Assembly: GCA_965371805.1 (NCBI GenBank)
Contig: CBDUZW010000012.1
Coordinates: 1 to 64,000 of the forward strand
Direction: 5' to 3'
DNA: 64,000 bases
Source: JAOZTV01 sp965371805
GTDB lineage: Bacteria; Acidobacteriota; Aminicenantia; UBA2199
In this document: piece by piece, positions 50,394 through 60,946 of the stretch
Position numbering within the stretch: the first letter of the stretch is position 1
Layout: every line of letters starts with the position of its first letter
Notes under the pieces: model-generated
Database searches by the model: none
The model's input: the letters and a program-made list of their open reading frames with translations, nothing else
Told to the model about the DNA's origin: nothing
Program-made: the position numbers and the translations under genes

Positions 50394-53300
50394 ATGAAAA
50401 CAAAAGAATATATCACAGCGATTTTAAAAGAAAAAATCCTACTGCTTGATGGAGCAATGGGAACAGCAATTCAATCTTTATCACTTACCGAGGATGATTT
50501 TAGGGGAGATTTATTTAGAGACCATCACATTGACCTTAAAGGAAACAATGATATATTATCAATAACACAACCAGATCATATAAAGAAGATACATGAAGAT
50601 TATTTGGAAGCAGGTGCAGATATTATTGAAACTAATACTTTCAATGCCAATGCAGTATCAATTAAAGATTATGAACTGGAGGACTTTGTATATGAAATGA
50701 ATTTTAAATCTGCAGAACTAGCAGTATCAGCAGTTAAAAAATATACTGAATTAACTCCAATAAAACCTAGATTTGCAGCAGGCTCAATTGGTCCGTCAGG
50801 AAAGACTCTTTCTATGTCACCTGATGTAGAAGATCCAGGTTTCAGGTCAATGACATTCGACCAGATGAAAGAACTCTATAAACCGCAGATAAGAGGTCTT
50901 ATAGATGGCGGAGTTGATCTATTAATGGTAGAGACAGTTTTTGATACATTAAATGCTAAAGCAGTTCTAATTGGAATAAATGAAATCTTTGATGAAAAAA
51001 AGATCAATATTCCTATTATGTTATCTGTGACCGTAATCGACTCAAGTGGAAGAACTTTAGCCGGTCAAACACTTGACGCTTTTCTTTATACAATAAAACA
51101 TTTTGATCTCTTCAGTATTGGGCTCAACTGCAGCCTTGGTGCAAAAGAGATTTTTCCATATATAAAACAATTATCTGAACTCGCTCCTACATTTATTTCC
51201 CTTCATCCAAATGCAGGTCTGCCTAATCAGTTTGGAACCTATGATGAAAGTCCAAAGATTATGGGAGAATATATCAATGAAATCCTTGAGCACAGTTTAG
51301 TAAATATTGTTGGTGGATGTTGTGGCACTACCCCAGCTCATATAAAAGAAATTTCACATCTTATAGAAAATAAAAAAATCAGAGAGATTCCTGTTCTAAA
51401 TAAAGAAACAGTTTTAAGTGGTTTAGAGATTCTAAAAATTAATAAAGATAATAACTTTATTAATATAGGTGAACGAACAAATATTTACGGATCTAAGAAG
51501 TTTGCCAGATTGATAAAAGAAGAAAAATATGAAAAAGCACTTTCAATTGCTAGAAGCCAGATCACAGGAGGCGCACAACTACTTGATATAAATATGGACG
51601 ATCCTATGATTGATCAAAAAAAAGCTATTGTGAAATTTCTTAATCTTATTGGTTCTGAACCTGATATCATAAAATTCCCAATCATGATAGATTCATCAGA
51701 TTGGGATGTGCTTGAGGCAGGATTAAAATCTATTCAAGGAAAAGCTGTAATTAATTCAATTAGTTTAAAAGAAGGCGAAGAAATTTTTAAAGAAAGAGCA
51801 AAAACGGCAAAATTATATGGAGCAGCAATTATTGTAATGGCTTTTGATGAAGAAGGTCAGGCGGCTTCATATGAGAGAAAAATAGAAATTTGTAAGAGAT
51901 CCTATGATATCTTAACCAAAGAAGTACTATTCCCAGCTGAAGATATTATTTTTGATGCAAATATTTTAACCATTGCGACAGGAATGAAAGAACATAACTA
52001 TTATGCAGATAATTATATTAAGGCTGTACAATGGATTAAGGAAAACCTGCCATATGCAAAAACAAGTGGCGGAATAAGTAATCTTTCATTTGCTTTCAGA
52101 GGAAATGATCTAATTAGAGAAGCAATTCATTCCGTTTTTCTTCTCCATGCAATTAATGCCGGACTTGATATGGGGATCGTAAACTCAACATCCATTCAGG
52201 TTTATGATGATATCCCAAAAGATCTGATTAAACTTATCGAAACTGTTCTTTTTAATCCGACAGACAAAAAAATTGAAGAGCTTATTGAATATGCCTCAAA
52301 TAATAGTAATAAAAAGAAGGTTGTTATAGAAAAAAAGGAATGGAGAGAATTTTCTATCGAAGAAAAGCTTGTATATTCTTTGATCCATGGGATTAAAGAT
52401 CATGCTGATGAAGATATAGATGAAGCATTAAAAAAACACAAAGATGCAGTCTATATTATTGAAGTACTTCTAATGAACGGAATGAGAGCTGTTGGAGACC
52501 TTTTTGATAAAGGCAAAATGTTTCTGCCTCAAGTTATAAAAAGTGCAAGAGTTATGAAAATCTTCGTTGATATTTTGATGCCTGAAATTATAAAAAACTC
52601 TGATCCATCTGTTCTATATAAAAAAAAAAAAGTTATAATAGCTACAGTCAAGGGAGATGTACATGATATTGGTAAAAACATTATATCTTTAATATTATCC
52701 TGTAATCAATTTGAGATGATAGACCTTGGTGTAATGGTTCCCGTAGAAAAAATTTTATCAAGGGCTCTGGAGGAAAAAGCTGACTTGATAGGAGTGAGTG
52801 GGCTAATAACGCCTTCTCTGGAAGAAATGGCTGTCGTAGCATCAGAAATGGAAAGACGTAAATTTACAATCCCACTTTTAATAGGCGGAGCGGCTACGAC
52901 TGAACTTCATACTGCAGTAAAACTTGATCACCTTTATTCACATCCTGTGATATATGTTCCTGATGCATCTAAAAGTGTACAGGTTGCATCAAAACTAGTT
53001 GATAAAAAAAATAAGCTTTTATATATTAATGAATTAAAGAAAAAGTATATTCAGATCAGGGAAAATTATAAGGTTGAGCAGGAGAAAAAGACATATATAT
53101 CCATTGGAAAAGCTAGAGCAAATAAAACTATGATTGACTGGAGTACAGTGAAAACAATAAAGGCACCAACCTTTATTGGTAATAAATTTTTTCTTGATAC
53201 TTCAATAGATGATATTATTGATTTAATAGACTGGACTTTCTTCTTTATTGAATGGAATATAAAAGGAAAGTATCCGGATATTTTCAAAGACAAACTTAAA

Positions 53301-54065
53301 GGAGCAGAGGCTAAAAAACTATATGATGATGCTATTGAAATATTAGAAATAATAAAAAAAAACAAATCATTATCTATAGAAGGTGTGATTGGACTTTATC
53401 CAGCTAACTCTATTGATGATGATATCGAGATTTATAAAAATGAAGAACGTAAAAGCCCAATTCATACTTTTAATTTCCTCCGTAATCAGTCTGAGAAAAA
53501 TAAAGACAATCCAAATAGATGCCTTGCCGACTATGTCGCTTCTAAAGAAAGTGGTGTATCTGATTATTTAGGATTCTTTGCATTGACAGCTGGAATTGGA
53601 ATTGAAAAACTTATTAAAGAATTTGATGATGATGAATACAAGAAACTAATGGTAAAGATTTTATCTCATAGACTAGCTGAAGCATATGCAGAGCTATTGC
53701 ACCAAAATGTTCGAAAAAACTATTGGGGATATGAGAATAACCGGGAATTGAATCTATCAGATATGTTAAAAAGCAAATTTATGGGAATAAGACCTGCCCC
53801 GGGATACCCTACATGCCCTGATCATAGAGCAAAAGGAGAAATATTTGATTTATTAAATGTAGAGAAAAATATCTCTATATCCCTAACAGAACACTTTGCT
53901 ATGACTCCTTCTGCTTCAATATGTGGATATTATTTTGCAAATCCGGATGCAAAGTATTTTAATGTTGGAAAGATCTCAAAAGATCAGATAGAAAATTATT
54001 CAAATAGACGAAATGAGCCAATAAAAACAACTGAAAAATGGTTTAAAAATATTCTTAATTATTGA
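50394..54065 (+). CDS. metH: Cobalamin-dependent methionine synthase
   Basis: 1223 residues, full length. The domains in order are: homocysteine-binding barrel (1-320; zinc ligands in GLNCSLG and GGCCGTTP), methyltetrahydrofolate (pterin) barrel (about 350-620; NIGERTNIYGSKKF), helical cap and B12 domain (about 660-890; VKGDVHDIGKNI, whose His is the lower cobalt ligand, then GVSGLITPSLEEM), and the S-adenosylmethionine reactivation domain (about 900-1223; GIRPAPGYPTCPDH). It methylates homocysteine using methyl-THF. Transcription probably starts at 50170, leaving a 224-nt leader filled by the palindrome. It sits divergent from the two-CW regulator, a possible controller. Confidence 0.97.
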   Translation: MKTKEYITAILKEKILLLDGAMGTAIQSLSLTEDDFRGDLFRDHHIDLKGNNDILSITQPDHIKKIHEDYLEAGADIIETNTFNANAVSIKDYELEDFVYEMNFKSAELAVSAVKKYTELTPIKPRFAAGSIGPSGKTLSMSPDVEDPGFRSMTFDQMKELYKPQIRGLIDGGVDLLMVETVFDTLNAKAVLIGINEIFDEKKINIPIMLSVTVIDSSGRTLAGQTLDAFLYTIKHFDLFSIGLNCSLGAKEIFPYIKQLSELAPTFISLHPNAGLPNQFGTYDESPKIMGEYINEILEHSLVNIVGGCCGTTPAHIKEISHLIENKKIREIPVLNKETVLSGLEILKINKDNNFINIGERTNIYGSKKFARLIKEEKYEKALSIARSQITGGAQLLDINMDDPMIDQKKAIVKFLNLIGSEPDIIKFPIMIDSSDWDVLEAGLKSIQGKAVINSISLKEGEEIFKERAKTAKLYGAAIIVMAFDEEGQAASYERKIEICKRSYDILTKEVLFPAEDIIFDANILTIATGMKEHNYYADNYIKAVQWIKENLPYAKTSGGISNLSFAFRGNDLIREAIHSVFLLHAINAGLDMGIVNSTSIQVYDDIPKDLIKLIETVLFNPTDKKIEELIEYASNNSNKKKVVIEKKEWREFSIEEKLVYSLIHGIKDHADEDIDEALKKHKDAVYIIEVLLMNGMRAVGDLFDKGKMFLPQVIKSARVMKIFVDILMPEIIKNSDPSVLYKKKKVIIATVKGDVHDIGKNIISLILSCNQFEMIDLGVMVPVEKILSRALEEKADLIGVSGLITPSLEEMAVVASEMERRKFTIPLLIGGAATTELHTAVKLDHLYSHPVIYVPDASKSVQVASKLVDKKNKLLYINELKKKYIQIRENYKVEQEKKTYISIGKARANKTMIDWSTVKTIKAPTFIGNKFFLDTSIDDIIDLIDWTFFFIEWNIKGKYPDIFKDKLKGAEAKKLYDDAIEILEIIKKNKSLSIEGVIGLYPANSIDDDIEIYKNEERKSPIHTFNFLRNQSEKNKDNPNRCLADYVASKESGVSDYLGFFALTAGIGIEKLIKEFDDDEYKKLMVKILSHRLAEAYAELLHQNVRKNYWGYENNRELNLSDMLKSKFMGIRPAPGYPTCPDHRAKGEIFDLLNVEKNISISLTEHFAMTPSASICGYYFANPDAKYFNVGKISKDQIENYSNRRNEPIKTTEKWFKNILNY

Positions 54066-54082
54066 TGCAATAGAATATAGTT

Positions 54083-54817
54083 TCAAATATTTTTTTCTAA
54101 AACTCTAAAAATTAATTCTGCTATAAATTTATTACCCTCACGATTTGGATGTACGCCATCGGAAAGCCAGACATCAATATTTACCTTTTTTTTTTGTAAT
54201 TTTTTCCAGTTATAAAAATTGTCCACTAAAATAATTTTATTTTCTTTTGCTATTTGCTTTATAACATCAGCATATTGCTTGAGTTTGAAGTTTGTTCCTT
54301 TTGTCTTGTAAATACCTAGATTTTCACAGCCAAAATGGCCCATAAGAATTGGAGTCATCAAAACCGGCTTAATATTATTACTAATTAATTTTTTAATAAT
54401 TTTATAAATATTTTTTCTATAGTCTTCAATTGGAAGTCTTGGTGTAATATCCAATTCATCATAACATGTATCAATAAAGGCATCATTTGTTCCATACATA
54501 ATTAAAACATAATCTGGTTTTAATTTTATTATTTCATCGTCTACCCGGTTTACTGCACCCTCAGCTGTTTCTCCAGTAATTCCGGACCTTAAGAGCCTTA
54601 CATTTCTGCCGGATTTTTTTAATAAGCTTTCAAGATAATAAGTATAGGTTTCTTCATGGCCGACCCCCCTACCCACACCAAGTGTTATTGAATCTCCAAA
54701 TGTAATAATTAACATACTTTGTTTTTTGAGCATCTTCTTATCGACCCCACAACTGTATAAAAAAAACACAATTGAACTAAATATTATAAGTAAAAAAAAT
54801 CTTTCTCTGAATTTCAT
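54083..54817 (-). CDS. SGNH/GDSL hydrolase lipoprotein
   Basis: 244 residues. The signal peptide ends in a lipobox-like FFLYSC. Block I GDSITLGVG (Ser nucleophile), block III YGTNDA and block V DGVHPN (Asp-His) give the SGNH catalytic set of esterases such as TesA. It is probably an envelope-bound esterase or lipase. It is convergent with metH (17 nt between ends) and divergent from the next lipoprotein gene. Confidence 0.88.
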   Translation of the reverse strand: MKFRERFFLLIIFSSIVFFLYSCGVDKKMLKKQSMLIITFGDSITLGVGRGVGHEETYTYYLESLLKKSGRNVRLLRSGITGETAEGAVNRVDDEIIKLKPDYVLIMYGTNDAFIDTCYDELDITPRLPIEDYRKNIYKIIKKLISNNIKPVLMTPILMGHFGCENLGIYKTKGTNFKLKQYADVIKQIAKENKIILVDNFYNWKKLQKKKVNIDVWLSDGVHPNREGNKFIAELIFRVLEKNI

Positions 54818-54916
54818 GAAAAATTTTAATAAATATGCATTTATATGTCAAATTTTTTAAAACAAATTTTTTTAATCTAAGTAAGATTATGATACAATAA
54901 AAAATAGGATAATATA

Positions 54917-55843
54917 GTGAAAATTTTAATAAACATTTTTATTTCTTTATTTTTAATTATCAGTACCGCTACAATTCAGTATTGTAAAAACAATGAAATT
55001 AATCAGGTTGTGAAGAAAGGAAAAATCAGAAGCGATTGGTCAAAATTTAATAGTAAATCAAGAATTGGAAAAGTAGTTTTTGCTCAACCACCAGATATGT
55101 ATATCCTCAATTTAAACACTGGAATTAAAAAGAAAATCCAGGGAATCATCGTTGAAGGAGGACCAGGCAGAAGAAATAGAGGACTTACACCAAGGCCATT
55201 TTGGTCAGAAGACGGGAAGAACTTTATATATAGATACAAAAAAAAAGTTTTCTTTTCAGATGAAAATGGGAATAAAATAGAAATATCTAATCCAATTATG
55301 AAAATAGTAAAAGAATCCCGTTGGAGTTTATTATGGTTTGAACAAAAATACTGGGCTGTTGGACCTTCTAATGAAGGAAACGTAATATTGGTTCAAATTC
55401 AGGATAATACAAACCTTAAGACAATTTATTCTGGAGGAAACGTAAAGAACTGGTGTGAAGTAACCGGTAATGGAAAGTTCGTAGTATTTCATGATGGCAG
55501 CGACACTTTTGTTAATGAATCATTTAGTAAAAAAAATGGAATCAAGATATCAACGGGACAAAGTTGCAGACCATGTGCAGCTCCAGATAATAAAGTTGGC
55601 TGGTTACCTGCACCTCATATCAAATATCAAATATATGATGGAAAAACCGGGGATTTCCTGTTTAATATAAATCCACCTGAGAATGAAGAAATTTATCGTT
55701 TGAACTGGTCAAATCATAAAAACTTTGCTGTTCATATGTATGGAAGCCGTGGAAATAATAGGATGAATATTAGAAAAGTCCATAATGGGAAGAATATTTT
55801 TATTGGTTATGGATGGGACCCGGACCTTTGGGTAGAGGAGTAA
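54917..55843 (+). CDS. Putative exported beta-propeller-like protein
   Basis: 308 residues, starting at a GTG preceded by AGGA. The N-terminal signal sequence ends with a cysteine in TIQYC, possibly a lipobox. The mature part has repeated strand pairs with Asp-Gly turns, such as FWSEDGKNFIYRYKK, WCEVTGNGKFVVFHDGSD and YQIYDGKTGDFLF, in the style of TolB/WD40-like propellers, and a CRPC motif. I do not recognise the family. It ends 7 nt before the M64 peptidase gene, so the two are probably made together. Confidence 0.55.
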   Translation: MKILINIFISLFLIISTATIQYCKNNEINQVVKKGKIRSDWSKFNSKSRIGKVVFAQPPDMYILNLNTGIKKKIQGIIVEGGPGRRNRGLTPRPFWSEDGKNFIYRYKKKVFFSDENGNKIEISNPIMKIVKESRWSLLWFEQKYWAVGPSNEGNVILVQIQDNTNLKTIYSGGNVKNWCEVTGNGKFVVFHDGSDTFVNESFSKKNGIKISTGQSCRPCAAPDNKVGWLPAPHIKYQIYDGKTGDFLFNINPPENEEIYRLNWSNHKNFAVHMYGSRGNNRMNIRKVHNGKNIFIGYGWDPDLWVEE

Positions 55844-55850
55844 CAAGATC

Positions 55851-57326
55851 ATGAAAAACATATTTAAAGCATTTTTAATCTTTTTAATTCCATTTACGAT
55901 TATCGGGCAAAATCAACCTGATTTTAACAAATTTTTCCAAAACAAAACTATGCGTATTGACTATTATTTTACAGGAAATGCACAAAATTATAACATTACA
56001 TTAGACAATATTTTTCAAACTGGAATTTGGGCTGGAAATACAAAAAGCCTCATAGATACTTTTAATAATGGCCATTATTATATTAAAGTATATGATAGAA
56101 AAACTCGTGAATTAATTTACTCAAAAGGATTTAACTCTATCTTTAATGAATATATTACATCAAGCCCTGCAATAAAAGGAGTAAAAAAAACTTACCATAA
56201 ATCTGCACTGTTTCCATATCCAAAAAGAGAGGTGATTTTTGCAATAGAAGAGAGAGATGAAAAAAATATTCTTAAACCATTATATAAGTTAGAGATTGAT
56301 CCGTGTGACTACCATATTATTAAGGAAAAATCATATAAGAGAGCAGAAATTATGGATATTATGAAAAGTGGCAACCCTGAAAAAAAAGTTGACCTGGTAA
56401 TTATTGCCGAAGGGTATCGGATGGATGAAAGATCAAAATTTAAATCTGATTTAGAAAGGGTAGTAAAACATTTATTCAGTTATAAGCCTTATTCTAAAAA
56501 TAAGGATAAATTCAATATTTCCGGAATATTTGCTCCATCAGATGAAAGTGGCGTAGATCAACCACGTAAAGGTATTTTTAAAAATAGTGTCGTTAATTCA
56601 TCATTTAATGCTTTAGATTTAAGCAGATATCTATTAACTGAAGATAACCGGTCTATTCATAGTTTAGCATCAAATGTGCCTTATGATTTAGTTTGTATAA
56701 TGGTTAACAGTAATAGGTATGGTGGTGGTGGCATATATAATGAATACGCTATCTTTACAATTGATAACAAATTATCTGACAATGTATTTGTGCATGAATT
56801 AGGACATACTTTTGCTGGATTGGCTGATGAGTATTATTCATCAGCAGTAGTGTATGAGGATTTCTATCCAAAAGGGATTGAGCCAACAGAACCAAATATA
56901 ACCTGTTTACTTGACCCTGAGAACTTAAAATGGAAACATCTACTATCACCTGACATCAAAATACCTACTGATTGGGGGAAGAAAGAATATGATAAGATGC
57001 GATCTGACTTAAGAGTTCTTTATAAAAAAATGAGTAGAGATATTGGTATTTTAAAAAGTAAAGACAAGTCTGAAAAGAAAATTTTAAAATTAAGAAAAAA
57101 ATATTATAAGAAAATTAATAAATTGCGAAAAAATGCAAGTAATTTCATTAAATATCACTCTTTGAAGAACGACGTTGGTGTATTTGAAGGTGCTGGATAT
57201 TCATCAGAGGGAATATACCGTCCAATGCTTAATTGTCTAATGATCTCTAATGTAGAAAAGCAGTTTTGCATTGTTTGTCAAAATGCAATCCAGAGAATGA
57301 TTGATTATTACTGTAAAGAGAACTAG
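55851..57326 (+). CDS. Secreted M64-family metallopeptidase
   Basis: 491 residues with a signal peptide (FLIFLIPFTIIG). Residues 30-160 form an N-terminal beta domain like M64_N, which includes YFTGN and KGFNSIFNEY. The catalytic part begins near DLVIIAEGYR (181-190). It holds HELGH at 315-319 followed by LADEY, so His315, His319 and Asp326 are the expected zinc ligands and Glu316 the base. M64 contains an IgA peptidase from Clostridium ramosum. An unusually Lys-rich helical insertion (about residues 365-430) separates the catalytic part from the C-terminus. The substrate is unknown. Confidence 0.87.
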   Translation: MKNIFKAFLIFLIPFTIIGQNQPDFNKFFQNKTMRIDYYFTGNAQNYNITLDNIFQTGIWAGNTKSLIDTFNNGHYYIKVYDRKTRELIYSKGFNSIFNEYITSSPAIKGVKKTYHKSALFPYPKREVIFAIEERDEKNILKPLYKLEIDPCDYHIIKEKSYKRAEIMDIMKSGNPEKKVDLVIIAEGYRMDERSKFKSDLERVVKHLFSYKPYSKNKDKFNISGIFAPSDESGVDQPRKGIFKNSVVNSSFNALDLSRYLLTEDNRSIHSLASNVPYDLVCIMVNSNRYGGGGIYNEYAIFTIDNKLSDNVFVHELGHTFAGLADEYYSSAVVYEDFYPKGIEPTEPNITCLLDPENLKWKHLLSPDIKIPTDWGKKEYDKMRSDLRVLYKKMSRDIGILKSKDKSEKKILKLRKKYYKKINKLRKNASNFIKYHSLKNDVGVFEGAGYSSEGIYRPMLNCLMISNVEKQFCIVCQNAIQRMIDYYCKEN

Positions 57327-57412
57327 TCAAATAATATACAATAGATATTTATTAATAATTTGAATAAAACAAACTATTTGGAAATATTATATATATAAGT
57401 TATATTACCCAA

Positions 57413-59650
57413 ATGAAAACTAAAATAGAATTACTTGCACCTGCTGGAGATATTGATTCTATCAAAGCTGCAATCATTGCTGGTGCGGATGCTATATATT
57501 GTGGTCTGAATAAATTTAATGCCAGAAATCGGGCAGCAAATATTATTTTTGAAGATTTAACTAGAATTTTAAAACTTGCCCATAAAAATAATTGTAAAAT
57601 TTTTCTAACCCTTAATATAATTATTCTGGAAAATGAAATTTCTGCTATTATAAACTTACTGAATAAACTTATAAATACTGATATAGATGGCATAATTGTT
57701 CAGGATTTAGGTTTGTTTTATCTTTTATCCAAATATTTTAAAAACCTAAAAATACATGCATCTACTCAATTCACAACACATAATGAAGGTCAAATTAATT
57801 TCTTAAATAAACTCAATGTTAACAGGGTTAATCTTTCAAGAGAATTAAGCATAACAGAGATAAATGGATTAACAGTATTTGCAAAAAAAAGCAATATATT
57901 AACTGAAGTCTTTGTCCATGGTTCATATTGTCTCTCTTTTTCAGGAATTTGCTATATAAGTTCTGTTCATGGAGGAAACTCTGGGAATCGTGGCAGATGC
58001 AGTCAACCTTGTAGAGAAAAATATTTAACAACTCCAGAAGGTAAAAATTTTCCTCTTAATCTTAAAGATAATTCTGCTTATTCTAATTTACAAGAACTAA
58101 TTGATGCTGGAGTTGCTTCCTTAAAAATCGAAGGAAGAATGAAAAAGTTTCATTATGTCTATACAGTTATCAATTTTTGGAAAAATCAAATTCATAGATT
58201 CTATAGTAAGAAGAAGCTGAACACTGATAATAGAGACCTATATAAGGTTTTTAATCGTGGTTTTTCAAATGCATATCTATTGGGAGAGATTAATAAAGAT
58301 ATGTTTATTGATAACCCAAGAGATAATTCAATTAAACATCTTTCTGACATCATTAACAAGTCTGCTAATAAAAATATTGAAAAAGAACAGATAAAACTTT
58401 ATGAAGAAAAAGAAAAACTTATCATCAATATTAAAAATAAAATCAGTCAATTGAATATATCTAAATCTCCTCTCATAATAAAAATTTCTGGAAAACTGAA
58501 TACCCCTTTAGAAGTATCTGTAGAAACTCCAGATAATTTCTTTACCATACTTTCAGAAGTCAATCTTGTCCATTCTAGTAAATACAATCTAGACTACAAT
58601 ACAATAATAAAAAGACTTAAAACCCTTAATAATTCTGAATATTATATAAAAGATTTGGAATTAAATAATATTCAACCAGGTCTTTTTGTATCTTTTAAAG
58701 AATTAACTTCAATAAAAAACAGAATTGTGTCACATTTAAATGGTTCAAAAAAAATTATTGCACCAATTATACTTCCATTTTTAGACAAAAAACCTAAGTT
58801 AATACCAAATCCTTCTCTTTCTGTATTGATCTCTTCCAAAAATGATTTACATATTTGCGATAATACATCTGCAGATATTATTTATCAACTTCCAAATGGT
58901 TTTAAAAATGAATATACAGATTTTATAAATCTTTTTTTAGAAAACAAAAATTTAATTCCCCTGTTTCCATCTATTTTAATAGGAGAGAATTTTAAAGCTG
59001 CGACAAAGTTTCTTAAGAAGATTCAACCAGGACTTATTATCACAAATAATACCGGAATAGCGTATGAAGCTTATAAACAAGGAATCCCCTGGATCGCTGG
59101 ACCTTATCTTAATATTATCAATTCCTATAGTCTTTTATGTATAAAAGAAAAGTTTAACTGTTATGGTTCATTTATTTCAAATGAGATAAATAAAAACCAG
59201 ATAAAAATGATTGTCAGTCCTGAAAATTTTAAACTTTATTATAGTATCTATCATCCAATATTACTTCTACCCAGCAGACAATGCTTATTTCATCAGATTA
59301 CAGGGTGTGATAAAGAATATACAAATGACTGTCTCGGGGAATGTGAAAGAACTTCCGCTATTACAAATCTAAATGATATTTCCTTCTTAATTGATAAACA
59401 AAAAGGCAATTATCATGAAATCTATAATTTTACTAATTATCTTAATACACATATTACTGATATCCCAGATGTTTTTTCCAATTTTTTTATTGATTTAAGG
59501 AATATTAAAAGTAAAACAAAAATTGAATTAGATAAAGTAAAAATAATAAAACTTTTTGAAACTTTAATCTCTGGAAATTTCAATTCAAAAAACACAATAG
59601 AAAAATTTATTCACCCCACTACTAACTCCCAATACAAAAAAGGTATCTAA
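57413..59650 (+). CDS. Peptidase U32-family protein (RNA hydroxylase-like)
   Basis: 745 residues. The N-terminal TIM-barrel has ELLAPAGDIDSIKAAIIAGADAIYCG and the U32 signature EVFVHGSYCLSFSGICYISS followed by GNSGNRGRCSQPCR, whose cysteines are cluster ligands in RlhA/TrhP-type enzymes. The C-terminal half is a DUF3656-like region with another cysteine group (QCLFHQITGCDKEYTNDCLGEC). U32 proteins were named peptidases, but several members hydroxylate tRNA or 23S rRNA from prephenate-derived oxygen. Whether this one acts on tRNA or rRNA cannot be decided. No ribosome site is obvious. Confidence 0.85.
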   Translation: MKTKIELLAPAGDIDSIKAAIIAGADAIYCGLNKFNARNRAANIIFEDLTRILKLAHKNNCKIFLTLNIIILENEISAIINLLNKLINTDIDGIIVQDLGLFYLLSKYFKNLKIHASTQFTTHNEGQINFLNKLNVNRVNLSRELSITEINGLTVFAKKSNILTEVFVHGSYCLSFSGICYISSVHGGNSGNRGRCSQPCREKYLTTPEGKNFPLNLKDNSAYSNLQELIDAGVASLKIEGRMKKFHYVYTVINFWKNQIHRFYSKKKLNTDNRDLYKVFNRGFSNAYLLGEINKDMFIDNPRDNSIKHLSDIINKSANKNIEKEQIKLYEEKEKLIINIKNKISQLNISKSPLIIKISGKLNTPLEVSVETPDNFFTILSEVNLVHSSKYNLDYNTIIKRLKTLNNSEYYIKDLELNNIQPGLFVSFKELTSIKNRIVSHLNGSKKIIAPIILPFLDKKPKLIPNPSLSVLISSKNDLHICDNTSADIIYQLPNGFKNEYTDFINLFLENKNLIPLFPSILIGENFKAATKFLKKIQPGLIITNNTGIAYEAYKQGIPWIAGPYLNIINSYSLLCIKEKFNCYGSFISNEINKNQIKMIVSPENFKLYYSIYHPILLLPSRQCLFHQITGCDKEYTNDCLGECERTSAITNLNDISFLIDKQKGNYHEIYNFTNYLNTHITDIPDVFSNFFIDLRNIKSKTKIELDKVKIIKLFETLISGNFNSKNTIEKFIHPTTNSQYKKGI

Positions 59651-59696
59651 AATAATTCAACTTTTTTTCTATACTCTTCTCAGCATTTTCTGTATA

Positions 59697-60764
59697 TTAC
59701 TTTTTAATTAATTTTAAGATTTCTTTAAATTCTTTTTCATTTTTAATGAAATCAAAATCTTTGTCATTATTAATATGAATAAGATTATTAAAACCATTTT
59801 TAATTGATTGTCTTAAATATCCTAAAGCTTTTTTCTTATCTTTTTTTTCTTTAGAATAAAAACAAGCAAGATTATAATAGGCATTGATATGATTTGGAAT
59901 GATTTCTATAACTGTAAAAAAATCTTTAACTGCTAAGTCATTTTCTCCCATGTAATAATATGAAAGCCCACGATTACAATAAGTGTCTGCATCTCTAGGG
60001 TTCATCTCTATTATTTTTGAATAATCATTTATCGCTAGATCATAACTTTTTTTTTTTAAATAAATATACCCCCTTAGACAATAGGCATCTATGTATTTTG
60101 GATTGAGTTCTATTGTTTTTGTAAAATCCTTGATAGCAAGTTCATACTTTTTTTGAATTCCATATATATATCCACGTTTATATAGAGCATTTAAATGCAA
60201 AGGGTCTATTTTAATAACGTTTGAATAATCCTTTATAGCACTATCATATATTTTTAAAGCAAAATATACTTCACCTCTGCGAATGAATGCTTTTATAAAT
60301 TTTGGATTAAGTTTAATAATCCTGGAAAAATCCTTTCTGGCCAAATCATATTTTTTTTGGGTATAATATAAAACTCCACGATTATAGTAACCATCTAAAT
60401 CTAAAGAATTAAGCTCAATAACTTTTGAATAATCATTAATCGACATGTCTAAGGAATCTATTGTCTTATATATTGCTCCACGTCCTTTGTAAGCCTTAAT
60501 ACATTTTGGATTAAGTTTTAATGCCCTTGAATAACATTTTAGAGCAAGATCCGATTTATTCAATTTGTGATAAGTAGAAGCTAAGTAGTAATATGATTTA
60601 TAATTGTCTTTTTCTTCTACTATTGCTTTTAAAAACAGTTTGAGTGCCTTGTGATATTTTTTATTTGAAAGGGCTTTAACTCCTTTTTGACTTGTTATTT
60701 CTGACTTATTGCATGATAAAATAAGGATAATAGTCAATAATATTAGAACAAGTAATTTTCTCAT
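59697..60764 (-). CDS. TPR-repeat lipoprotein
   Basis: 355 residues. The signal peptide ends in the lipobox ILILSC. About eight to nine tetratricopeptide repeats of 34 residues follow, with the pattern YDLAIKDFSKIIELNPKYIDAY. Such proteins assemble envelope complexes or bind peptidoglycan machinery, but no partner can be named. It is convergent with the U32 gene. The window's first 330 bases hold a broken gene of the same repeat type. Confidence 0.88.
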   Translation of the reverse strand: MRKLLVLILLTIILILSCNKSEITSQKGVKALSNKKYHKALKLFLKAIVEEKDNYKSYYYLASTYHKLNKSDLALKCYSRALKLNPKCIKAYKGRGAIYKTIDSLDMSINDYSKVIELNSLDLDGYYNRGVLYYTQKKYDLARKDFSRIIKLNPKFIKAFIRRGEVYFALKIYDSAIKDYSNVIKIDPLHLNALYKRGYIYGIQKKYELAIKDFTKTIELNPKYIDAYCLRGYIYLKKKSYDLAINDYSKIIEMNPRDADTYCNRGLSYYYMGENDLAVKDFFTVIEIIPNHINAYYNLACFYSKEKKDKKKALGYLRQSIKNGFNNLIHINNDKDFDFIKNEKEFKEILKLIKK

Positions 60765-60946
60765 TATACATCTCCAATATTAAATATTTTAATATCTAAC
60801 AATTATATAATTTATAAACCATAAAAATTCAACAAAAGTTTAAATAAAAATAATATTAAAAACAAAGAGATAGAATTATACTAAGAATAAATTCATTTAT
60901 GTAATCAGAAAATCATAAGTTAGATTGCAGTAAACTCTTTGTGTAC

